From Deltaproteobacteria bacterium (GTDB lineage: Bacteria > Desulfobacterota > Desulfobacteria > Desulfobacterales > ETH-SRB1), in the NCBI GenBank assembly GCA_030627405.1, contig DAOUSD010000028.1:1-10911 (forward strand): a DNA stretch of 10,911 nt, in the 5' to 3' direction. Positions 5,197-10,911 of the stretch are shown piece after piece. The notes under the pieces were generated by a model. That model saw nothing but the letters and a program-made list of their open reading frames with translations, was not told the origin of the DNA and ran no database searches. Every line of letters starts with the position of its first letter. Position 1 is the first letter of the stretch. The position numbers and the translations under genes were made by a program.

Positions 5197-7476
5197 TTAT
5201 GCTTCTTTACTATAGCGGGTTTTGGATCTTTTCTTTCTCTTCTTTCCGGTGGGCTTATTTTTTTCGCCGTCTTCACCGTAATAATAGCGATAATATTGAT
5301 AGTAATAATATGAGTACTTGCCGCTGCTTACATCTATTCCGTTTAAAACCGCTCCTATAATGTGGGCACCCACGTTATTAAGCTGACCTATACCGTTTTT
5401 TACAATCTGTCTTGCCATATAGCCTGTACGAATAACTATGATGACACCATCTGCGGACTTTGACAGCACCACTGCATCTGTTACAGCGGTAACCGGAGGA
5501 GAATCAATTATGATATGGTCATATTTCTTTCGCAATGCAACAAGCAGACTTTCCATTCGTTTGGATCCAAGCATCTCGGAAGGATTTGGTGGAATAGGGC
5601 CTGATGTAATAACATCAAGATTGGGTATTTTTGTATTTTGGATTATCTCCCCGATGTTGTCGAGCCCAACCAGGATATTTGACATCCCGCGATCCCTTGT
5701 CGCCCCGAAAAAGTTGTGAATTTCAGGCCTGCGCATGTCACAGTCCAGTATAATAATCTTGCTGCCGGCCTGAGCCATTGTTATGGCAACATTGGCCACT
5801 GTAATGGTCTTTCCTTCCTTGGGCCCAGCGCTGCTTACCAGAATGACTTGAGGGACTGATTCAGCGGTCGAAAAAAGAATATTTGTCCGTATGCCACGGT
5901 ACGATTCACTTGCCGTTGACTTGGGAGAATTCAGGGCAATAAGATCAGGAGTCCTGTCTTTGCCTTTACCTGGACTGCCTTTGTTTTCTGCGGCAAACAG
6001 GGGTACAGGGCCAAGATCAGGAATATTTAAGTACTGTTTCAAATCGTCAGGAGTTTTAATGGTATTATCAAGATATTCTAAAAAGAAGGCCAACCCTGTT
6101 CCTCCAAAAAGTCCCACAATCATGGCCAGAATTATAGAAAGCCTTTTTTGGGGCTTTACAGGCGTTTTTGGCACCTCTGCCTTATCAATAATTCTGATAT
6201 TTCCAGCCTTCATATTTTCAGACAAAGATGTCTCTTTAAAACGTTTGATCAGCATTTCATATATATTCTGGGCGCTTTCAACCTCACGCCTGAGCACACC
6301 ATACTGAATAGCCTTTTCATTAAGATCCAGTAATTCCTGTTTTTGTTCTGATAGCGCATCTTTCAGGGATTCTTCCCCGGCCAAAGCAACTTTATATTCA
6401 TTTTTAAGCGAGTTTATGACGCGATTAACCTCTTGAGACTTTCTTTTCTGAAGTGTCTTCAGCTCAGAGTCGATAGCCACCATCTGAGGATGATTTTTCC
6501 CGTATTTTTTGGAAAACTCAGACATGCGCTGATACAGATTAACCTCCATGGATTTGATCTGCCTGATCAATTCATTATTAAGCACCTCGGGAACGGAATC
6601 CAGCATATCTGAATGACCAATAAGCGCAGCAGCTTGTTTAAAGCGGGTTTCAGCTTCTACACGCCTTGATTGCGCCTCCACAACCTGGGTATTCAGTTGC
6701 GCAAGTTTCTGGGCAGATACATGTTCAACATCACTTGAAAAATCTGTGATAATCCTGTTCTCTTCTTTATATTGAAGTAAAGCCCGCTCGGCTTTTTCCA
6801 CCTTTATGCGTTCATCATAGCTCCTGTTGTTAAGCCACTTCATAGCGCCCTGGGCGGCTACGAGCTTAATCTCAAGGTTATGGTCTATATAGGCGCTTGC
6901 AAGCGTGTTTGCGATCTTGAAGGCAAGTACAGGGTCTTTTGCTTCAAAACTAATGTCCACAAGGCGGCTGTTACGGATTGGTGAGACCCCTATCCTGCTG
7001 ATAAAAGCAGATACCAGGCCGGAGTCCCGCCCATATTCTTCAGTTTCTTTTTCTTTAGAAGTCTTGTCGGTTTTTAAAATGGAAATAATGCTATTCTTGA
7101 TATCTGAAATAGTATTTTTCAAATTTGAAATAAAATTATCTTTTGGTGATGGACAAAACTCCTCGCTTTGATCCAGATTAAGGCGTTTTATGACCTCACG
7201 TGCTACAACACGACTTTCGATAATCTTGTACTGGGTCTGATAATAGTCTGTACCAGACGCATTAACAGCCATAACCTCTTGTATAGAAACCACGTTTGGA
7301 TTTTCTTTTTCAATGACCAAACGAGCGCTAGCCTTATAAATTGGTGTAGCAATAAGAACATATATGGCAACAAAAATTACAACAATGCTAAAAAAGGCTA
7401 TTATTATCCACCTTTGTTTCAGAATCACACGCAGGTAATCACGAAGGTCTATTTGTTCTTCTATATTTTCTTCCAT
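5197..7476 (-). CDS. Wzc-like polysaccharide co-polymerase with C-terminal tyrosine autokinase (BY-kinase)
   Basis: The 759-residue inner-membrane protein joins a chain-length (Wzz) module to a bacterial tyrosine kinase. The first membrane segment is about 24-44. It is followed by a periplasmic part with long coiled-coil helices (about 200-420), then the proline-rich VPKTPVKPQKR (435-445) and a second membrane segment (about 447-467). The kinase has ESYRGIRTN (524-532), Walker A SAGPKEGKT (549-557), Walker A' ILDCDMRRP (576-584) and Walker B HIIIDSPP (654-661). It ends in a tyrosine cluster YSYYYYQYYRYYY (721-733, ten Tyr). Autophosphorylation of such clusters controls oligomerisation and export in the family. 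After the cluster comes an unusual Lys/Arg-rich tail, 740-759. It follows the OPX gene after 50 bases and precedes the phosphatase gene, the standard order. The start is preceded only by a weak GTGAG and a heptamer tract. The length is typical. Confidence 0.93.
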   Translation of the reverse strand: MEENIEEQIDLRDYLRVILKQRWIIIAFFSIVVIFVAIYVLIATPIYKASARLVIEKENPNVVSIQEVMAVNASGTDYYQTQYKIIESRVVAREVIKRLNLDQSEEFCPSPKDNFISNLKNTISDIKNSIISILKTDKTSKEKETEEYGRDSGLVSAFISRIGVSPIRNSRLVDISFEAKDPVLAFKIANTLASAYIDHNLEIKLVAAQGAMKWLNNRSYDERIKVEKAERALLQYKEENRIITDFSSDVEHVSAQKLAQLNTQVVEAQSRRVEAETRFKQAAALIGHSDMLDSVPEVLNNELIRQIKSMEVNLYQRMSEFSKKYGKNHPQMVAIDSELKTLQKRKSQEVNRVINSLKNEYKVALAGEESLKDALSEQKQELLDLNEKAIQYGVLRREVESAQNIYEMLIKRFKETSLSENMKAGNIRIIDKAEVPKTPVKPQKRLSIILAMIVGLFGGTGLAFFLEYLDNTIKTPDDLKQYLNIPDLGPVPLFAAENKGSPGKGKDRTPDLIALNSPKSTASESYRGIRTNILFSTAESVPQVILVSSAGPKEGKTITVANVAITMAQAGSKIIILDCDMRRPEIHNFFGATRDRGMSNILVGLDNIGEIIQNTKIPNLDVITSGPIPPNPSEMLGSKRMESLLVALRKKYDHIIIDSPPVTAVTDAVVLSKSADGVIIVIRTGYMARQIVKNGIGQLNNVGAHIIGAVLNGIDVSSGKYSYYYYQYYRYYYGEDGEKNKPTGKKRKKRSKTRYSKEA

Positions 7477-7485
7477 AAGCTCACT

Positions 7486-7513
7486 GTTCAGGGTTCAGGG
7501 TTCAAGGTTCAGG
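7486..7513. repeat. Heptamer tract GTTCAGG x4 at the wza/wzc junction
   Basis: Four tandem units lie at 7486-7492 (GTTCAGG), 7493-7499 (GTTCAGG), 7500-7506 (GTTCAAG) and 7507-7513 (GTTCAGG), followed by a decayed GTTATCT. They fill most of the 50-base gap between the OPX stop (7527) and the kinase start (7476). On the minus strand the message reads as CCTGAAC repeats just before the kinase start codon, where no strong Shine-Dalgarno sequence is visible. Confidence 0.85.
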
Positions 7514-7526
7514 GTTATCTCAATCG

Positions 7527-8582
7527 TTAGAAAAAACTCTCGGGAACTACAATTACATCTCCGGGTTTTATCTGCACATCCTGTATCTTTTTCCCGGCTT
7601 TTGTGATGGCATCTACCTTTACTTCTATTATCTTTTCGACCCCGTCTTCCAGGCGAATAATTCGAGTTTTATTGCGTGCCGCTATTCTAGTAAATCCTCC
7701 CGCCATACCAATAGCGCCTACCAGCGTAATTTCACCTTCAGGCATGGTATAGGCACCAGGACTCATAACCTGCCCTATGATATATATGTGCTCTGCTGTA
7801 GGAATATAAAGCAGATCCTTATCCATCAAACAAAGATTTGAAATTTGATCCCCTTTTGCCAGAAGGCTGTTAAGATCAATATTGATAACTACCTTCCGCT
7901 CATCTTCTGTCTCCGCATCTAACGTTCGGATGATCATTGCTCTCTTGCTTGCTTGTTCTAAATTAACCCCTGCCGCCCTGGAAATGGCATCCAAAACGCG
8001 CTCCTTTGCACTAAGGGAATAACTTCCGGGACTATTAACCGCTCCCAGCACCAAAAAACGCTGGCTGTTATACTCTTTCACCATTACTGAGACATGAGCA
8101 TCCAGAAGATATTGATTTTCAGCTAATTTCAGCTTTATTAATTCTTCAATTTCCGAGGTCGTTAATTTAGAAATCATAATGCGCCCGATCAATGGAAATG
8201 AAATATATCCATCGCCTGAAACACGAACAGCATCTCTGGAAAGGTCTTCCTCCTCATAAACCGTAATAATTAAAACATCTTCTGCTCCAACTCTATATTC
8301 GCTACTAGATCGTTTGATCTCAGGATGCTGCGTCAGGTATTCAACTACAGAAAACGAAAAAGTTGTTTCTATAACATTACTCAAGTTTTTATCAAAGCCT
8401 TGATAGTTTTCTCTGGCTTTTTTGATTTCCTCGATCTTTGCCAGTTCCAACTCTGTAAGACCATTGATCTGACCACTTTTAACATTGGTAACTCTGACTA
8501 CATCACCTGTTGTTCCACATGCACTGAAGCCGACATAAACAATAATAACAATTAGTAATCGCAATAGAGTAAAAGCGTTCAT
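7527..8582 (-). CDS. Wza/OPX-type polysaccharide export lipoprotein with two SLBB domains
   Basis: The 351-residue product begins with a hydrophobic signal and a lipobox-like FSAC with the acceptor Cys at 22, so it is probably a lipoprotein facing the periplasm. A Poly_export domain (about 95-170) shows YRVGAEDVLIITVYEEEDLS and GDGYISFPLIGRI. Two SLBB domains follow, about 175-258 (FLVLGAVNSPGSYSL) and 265-346 (IYIIGQVMSPGAYTM, GGFTRIAARNKTRIIR). The protein ends right after the second SLBB (KPGDVIVVPESFF). It therefore lacks the C-terminal amphipathic helix with which E. coli Wza spans the outer membrane. It should form the periplasmic conduit contacting the Wzc-like protein, and it may need a separate outer-membrane channel, for which the neighbouring beta-barrel is a candidate. 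The ATG is supported by GAGG five bases upstream; that AAGAGGATT unit is duplicated. Confidence 0.92.
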   Translation of the reverse strand: MNAFTLLRLLIVIIVYVGFSACGTTGDVVRVTNVKSGQINGLTELELAKIEEIKKARENYQGFDKNLSNVIETTFSFSVVEYLTQHPEIKRSSSEYRVGAEDVLIITVYEEEDLSRDAVRVSGDGYISFPLIGRIMISKLTTSEIEELIKLKLAENQYLLDAHVSVMVKEYNSQRFLVLGAVNSPGSYSLSAKERVLDAISRAAGVNLEQASKRAMIIRTLDAETEDERKVVINIDLNSLLAKGDQISNLCLMDKDLLYIPTAEHIYIIGQVMSPGAYTMPEGEITLVGAIGMAGGFTRIAARNKTRIIRLEDGVEKIIEVKVDAITKAGKKIQDVQIKPGDVIVVPESFF

Positions 8583-8584
8583 TT

Positions 8585-8602
8585 AATCCTCTTAATCCTC
8601 TT
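8585..8602 (-). promoter_or_regulatory. Duplicated ribosome binding site AAGAGGATT x2 before the OPX gene
   Basis: On the minus strand AAGAGGATT occurs twice in tandem (8602-8594 and 8593-8585) immediately before AAATG. The proximal copy places its GAGG five bases from the start codon and is the likely Shine-Dalgarno sequence. The distal copy is nine bases further out. Confidence 0.6.
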
Positions 8603-8682
8603 TGACTCAGGGTCTGTTTAATTCGAGACCTTCGAAAAACACCTATTCTCTCGAGGATGCGCAAATTGGTATAATTAGTGTC

Positions 8683-8831
8683 TGAACGAAAACCAATAGT
8701 TCCGAGCAGTCATTGCGAGGAGTGAGGAGTAAGGAACAAACGACGAAGCAATCCCTTATTTCCAAGAGATTGCTTCGTCGCTTCGTTCCTCGCAATGACA
8801 GGAAGACTGTAATTCAGGAAGTTTTCGTTCA
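8683..8831. repeat. Nested palindromic element (MITE- or REP-like) between beta-barrel and OPX genes
   Basis: Three nested inverted-repeat layers are visible. The outer arms are TGAACGAAAAC (8683-8693) and its exact complement GTTTTCGTTCA (8821-8831). The middle arms are GTCATTGCGAGGA (8709-8721) and TCCTCGCAATGAC (8787-8799). The core arms are CGACGAAGCAATC (8741-8753) and GATTGCTTCGTCG (8768-8780). The GTCATTGCGAG...GACGAAGCAATC wording is a familiar palindromic intergenic repeat in many bacteria. No coding capacity is present, so any movement would depend on an enzyme supplied elsewhere. In RNA it would form a stable stem-loop that could separate expression of the two genes by processing, partial termination or 3' end protection. 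The left middle arm carries an extra GTGAGGA-GTAAGGA not present on the right. Confidence 0.75.
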
Positions 8832-8839
8832 AACATTAT

Positions 8840-10081
8840 TTAATATGTCACACCGAATGTAACCATGAACTGATTGTCTGTGTAATCATTTTCACCGGAG
8901 GATGAATCTTTTTCCCTGTAAGTATAATCGGCACCTGCCATTAACCACTCGTTAATCAGGTATTCAATACCTAACTTGGCCTTGTAATTATCATCATCTC
9001 TGCCGGGATAGTTTGTAGAATTTTTATAATCATGTTTGCTGTATGCCGCACCAACAAGCAGGCTTAATTCAGATAAAATAACTTGCTTAAGATTTATGCT
9101 AATACCAGTATCGTCAAAATATTCTGTAGTATCAGCGCCCGCATCTCTCATGGCCCTCATGATAGCTAAGCCAAGCGTGGTGGTGGCAGTCGGCTCATAA
9201 GAAAGCAAAGTCGAAGCAATCCAGGTATTTTTATCATCGTACTGACTGCCGCTCACATCGGCATCATTTTCATACCTCTTCCAGGTATAACCAAAGTTTA
9301 GCTCTCCCTTTATCTTTGCGTCAGGATCCAATGTAAGACCAATTTTTACACTATCATATGTAAAATCAGCGTCATTTGAATCGGTCACACCTGAAGGATG
9401 AGAGTAATAATCCGTTTCTCCACGAAAATATCGTAAAAATCCCCATGTCAATGGTAATATTTTCTTCTCTATACCGGCTCCCACTTCATTGCAAGCATAG
9501 TTCTGTGAATAGTCAACTTCTTCATCATATTTTTGTTTATAATAATTATAGTAAGCAAGTATTCTAAATTGATTTTGAAGTTCATAACCTATCCTGGTTT
9601 TCAGATCATTGTGCCAGCGCTTTGTCTGTGGCACGCCCAACTTGTATTCGTTTTCTGAACCGTAAGGGTCCTGAGCGCGAGTATATAGATTGTCTATGCC
9701 TACAATAAGACCTGTAGGAGCTTTATAATTCAAACCAAAGACACCTTTATGATTCTTCCAGTCGTTATTATTATCATCCTTATAATAGGCAAAATCACCT
9801 AAATAACCCAGTTTAATGCCGCCTCTTTCATGTAAAGAATAATCCAACATTATGCTTGGTATAATATTGGTAATCCAGTCAGAGTCTTCGCTCTCAGTAG
9901 TTGAGTTGGTTCCGCTGCCAAGGTATATGTTATCATCATAAACCTCTTGCAGCGTGAGCCCGGGGGTAACCACCAGGTTACCAAAAATTAGTGTGCCCCC
10001 TCTTTCTTGAGCCAGTGCACCGGCCGTGAAAAATATTAAACAACTGACCAATAGAAAACTGATGAAAATATTTTTTTTCAT
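8840..10081 (-). CDS. Outer-membrane beta-barrel protein (BBP2-like) of an exopolysaccharide locus
   Basis: The 413-residue product has a classical signal peptide, cleavable after AGALA (residue 24). The mature protein is rich in alternating hydrophobic/polar strands, Tyr, Asn and Asp, with short turns such as YKDDNNNDWKNHKG. It ends in FMVTFGVTY, an aromatic-terminated strand like the BAM recognition signal. An early segment, PGLTLQEVYDDNIYLG, is the wording found in the BBP2 / 'outer membrane beta-barrel' family often encoded next to polysaccharide export genes. It should sit in the outer membrane as a monomeric barrel of many strands. The adjacent OPX protein lacks its own outer-membrane helix, so the barrel may serve as the export pore or as a secretin-like partner. 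AAAAGGAG lies eight bases upstream of the ATG. The gene follows the alanine-rich gene by 40 bases, which suggests co-transcription. Family confidence is moderate to high; the transport role is inference. Confidence 0.83.
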   Translation of the reverse strand: MKKNIFISFLLVSCLIFFTAGALAQERGGTLIFGNLVVTPGLTLQEVYDDNIYLGSGTNSTTESEDSDWITNIIPSIMLDYSLHERGGIKLGYLGDFAYYKDDNNNDWKNHKGVFGLNYKAPTGLIVGIDNLYTRAQDPYGSENEYKLGVPQTKRWHNDLKTRIGYELQNQFRILAYYNYYKQKYDEEVDYSQNYACNEVGAGIEKKILPLTWGFLRYFRGETDYYSHPSGVTDSNDADFTYDSVKIGLTLDPDAKIKGELNFGYTWKRYENDADVSGSQYDDKNTWIASTLLSYEPTATTTLGLAIMRAMRDAGADTTEYFDDTGISINLKQVILSELSLLVGAAYSKHDYKNSTNYPGRDDDNYKAKLGIEYLINEWLMAGADYTYREKDSSSGENDYTDNQFMVTFGVTY

Positions 10082-10121
10082 AAGGCTAACTCCTTTTAAA
10101 AAATACAGAGTTCTTCCAATC

Positions 10122-10622
10122 CTATTGTGATGGACTGGCGGTTTTTTCTTCTCTTTTTTCCTCCTGGTACCATTCCTGCTGTGATATTGTCGGAAAAATA
10201 AAAATAGGGTAGATTTCTTCTATTAAGTTTTTTGGCCAACCCCTTCTCTTTGCAGTCTCTTTTATTGTTCGCTCGATACTGATGGCAGCTTCCCTTGCTT
10301 TATTAGCTGCCCGCTCTGCTTTTGCCGCAGCTTCCAATTCTCCTGCCGCCCTTGCTTCCTCCGCTGCTTTTAAAGCCTCTCGCGCGGCCAGCTCAGCCTT
10401 ATTGGCTGCTTCCGCTGCCGCCTTTAGAGCCTTTTCTGCCTCCTCTAATGTCACTGCCTCCCTGACTTTTTTAGCCGCCAGACTGGCCTCTTCTGCAGCC
10501 TGATTAGCCTTATCTGCTGCTGCCAAAGCTTTATCTCCAGCTTCTGAAGCAACTGCAGGACTAACGAAAAACACTGCCAAAAATAAAACCAAAAACATTG
10601 TAATTACGAATCTTGGATACAT
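10122..10622 (-). CDS. Secreted alanine-rich helical (coiled-coil-like) protein, first gene of the block
   Basis: The ATG at 10622 is chosen because GGGGAGGT lies five bases upstream. An ATG at 10637, five codons earlier, has its G inside that site and no ribosome binding site of its own. The 166-residue product begins MYPRFVITMFLVLFLAVF and is likely cleaved after SPAVA (residue about 25). A region of some 100 residues follows, dominated by Ala, Lys and Glu (AAADKANQAAEEASLAAKK, EEAEKALKAAAEAANKAELA). It should form one long helix or coiled coil in the periplasm. The C-terminal 45 residues differ: RGWPKNLIEEIYPIFIFPT, then a polar, Glu-rich end. It resembles TolA-like or Lpp-like helices only in composition and I do not recognise a family. 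Its position 40 bases before the beta-barrel gene suggests a structural or spacer role in the same export machine. Confidence 0.8.
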   Translation of the reverse strand: MYPRFVITMFLVLFLAVFFVSPAVASEAGDKALAAADKANQAAEEASLAAKKVREAVTLEEAEKALKAAAEAANKAELAAREALKAAEEARAAGELEAAAKAERAANKAREAAISIERTIKETAKRRGWPKNLIEEIYPIFIFPTISQQEWYQEEKREEKTASPSQ

Positions 10623-10627
10623 GACTG

Positions 10628-10635
10628 ACCTCCCC
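10628..10635 (-). promoter_or_regulatory. Strong Shine-Dalgarno GGGGAGGT fixing the start of the alanine-rich gene
   Basis: GGGGAGGT on the minus strand ends five bases before ATG 10622. It overlaps the alternative ATG at 10637-10635 and so argues against that start. Confidence 0.75.
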
Positions 10636-10739
10636 ATTTTGCTTTAAAGTTAATAAAGGTTAAAATCAAAACTTATTCCTCATCCGCTCTGAAAAGCTTT
10701 AAATTATGCCCCCAAGGTTTCTAATGTTTAATTCGATGT

Positions 10740-10768
10740 ACTAAATACGATTTCAAAGGCATTGTCAA
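10740..10768 (-). promoter_or_regulatory. Putative sigma-70 promoter for the exopolysaccharide block
   Basis: On the minus strand there is a perfect -35 box TTGACA (10768-10763), a 17-base spacer and TTTAGT (10745-10740), which matches the -10 consensus at four of six positions. It lies about 120 bases upstream of the alanine-rich start codon in AT-rich DNA. No competing -24/-12 (sigma-54) element was seen. The -10 box is mediocre, so an activator may be needed. Confidence 0.4.
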
Positions 10769-10814
10769 TATGTATAGCTAGCACCGATTTTAATTAAAAA
10801 TATCAACCTGTGCG

Positions 10815-10842
10815 GTTAGCCATTAGCGTTTAGCCGTTAGCA
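10815..10842. repeat. Heptamer tract GTTAGCC x4 upstream of the four-helix-bundle gene
   Basis: Four tandem 7-base units lie at 10815-10821 (GTTAGCC), 10822-10828 (ATTAGCG), 10829-10835 (TTTAGCC) and 10836-10842 (GTTAGCA). All keep TTAGC in the same phase. The tract ends three bases before the AAAAGGG that serves as ribosome binding site for the gene at 10859. Confidence 0.8.
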
Positions 10843-10858
10843 TTGAAAAGGGATGGAA

Positions 10859-10911
10859 ATGAGAGATTTTAGAGAACTTAAAGTATGGGAGAAAGCCCAT
10901 CGTCTTACACT
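10859..10911 (+). CDS. Four-helix-bundle protein (S23-like, TIGR02436 type), N-terminal fragment
   Basis: Seventeen full codons are visible before the window ends, reading MRDFRELKVWEKAHRLT. The F-x-x-L-x-V-[WY]-x-x-[AS] start is the hallmark of the small 'four helix bundle' proteins of about 120 residues. These are related to the protein encoded in 23S rRNA intervening sequences and share a fold with the Avd accessory protein of diversity-generating retroelements. AAAAGGG lies six bases before ATG 10859; an in-frame ATG at 10853 abuts that site and is less likely. It is the only plus-strand gene, divergent from the exopolysaccharide block across about 240 bases. Its cellular role is unknown in general. 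The call rests on 17 residues but the motif is distinctive. Confidence 0.75.
   Translation, partial: MRDFRELKVWEKAHRLT

Noticed and set aside
8603..8682. Possible promoter for the OPX gene between the palindromic element and its start
   Set aside because: No pair of -35/-10 boxes with acceptable match and spacing was found by eye; the short TCTCGAGA palindrome there is too small to interpret.
10282..10503. Plus-strand alanine/serine-rich open frame of 73 codons
   Set aside because: It is an antisense shadow caused by the GCN-rich codons of the alanine-rich gene.

Overview
The window looks like a chromosomal piece of a Gram-negative, AT-leaning bacterium. An outer-membrane beta-barrel, an OPX-type export lipoprotein and a fused Wzz/BY-kinase occur together with a PHP-type (CpsB/YwqE-like) phosphatase and a Wzy/ligase-like protein with a TPR tail. 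That combination, the scattered short heptamer repeats and a four-helix-bundle (S23-like) gene fit best with a sulfate-reducing or related deltaproteobacterium (Desulfobacterota). This assignment is an inference from gene style, not from a marker gene.

Layout: almost everything is on the minus strand, so the genes read from right to left. At the far right edge (10859-10911, plus strand) a four-helix-bundle protein gene begins. Leftward from a putative promoter near 10740-10768 lies a six-gene exopolysaccharide block. In order it holds a secreted alanine-rich helical protein (10622-10122), an outer-membrane beta-barrel (10081-8840), a Wza/OPX-like export lipoprotein (8582-7527), a Wzc-like chain-length regulator and tyrosine kinase with a dense C-terminal tyrosine cluster (7476-5197), a CpsB/YwqE-like phosphatase (5144-4365) and an O-antigen polymerase/ligase-like membrane protein with TPRs (4268-2004). 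Left of it are an AlbA_2/HATPase/winged-helix regulator (1701-361) and, at the left edge, the start of a small conserved protein interrupted by an in-frame TAG (162-1).

The block can work as one unit: Wzy-like polymerisation in the inner membrane, chain length and export controlled by the Wzc-like kinase, dephosphorylation by the PHP phosphatase, periplasmic passage through the OPX protein, and possibly outer-membrane passage through the separate beta-barrel. No glycosyltransferase, initiating transferase or flippase is in the window; they must lie elsewhere.

The most unusual layer is not a gene. Degenerate tandem heptamers with unrelated unit sequences sit at each of the three junctions wza/wzc, wzc/phosphatase and phosphatase/wzy, directly upstream of the four-helix-bundle gene, and inside the coding sequence of the wzy-like gene. 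The palindromic element between the beta-barrel and wza also differs between its two arms by what reads as two extra heptamers. This suggests an active process that makes 7-bp tandem duplications at gene boundaries.
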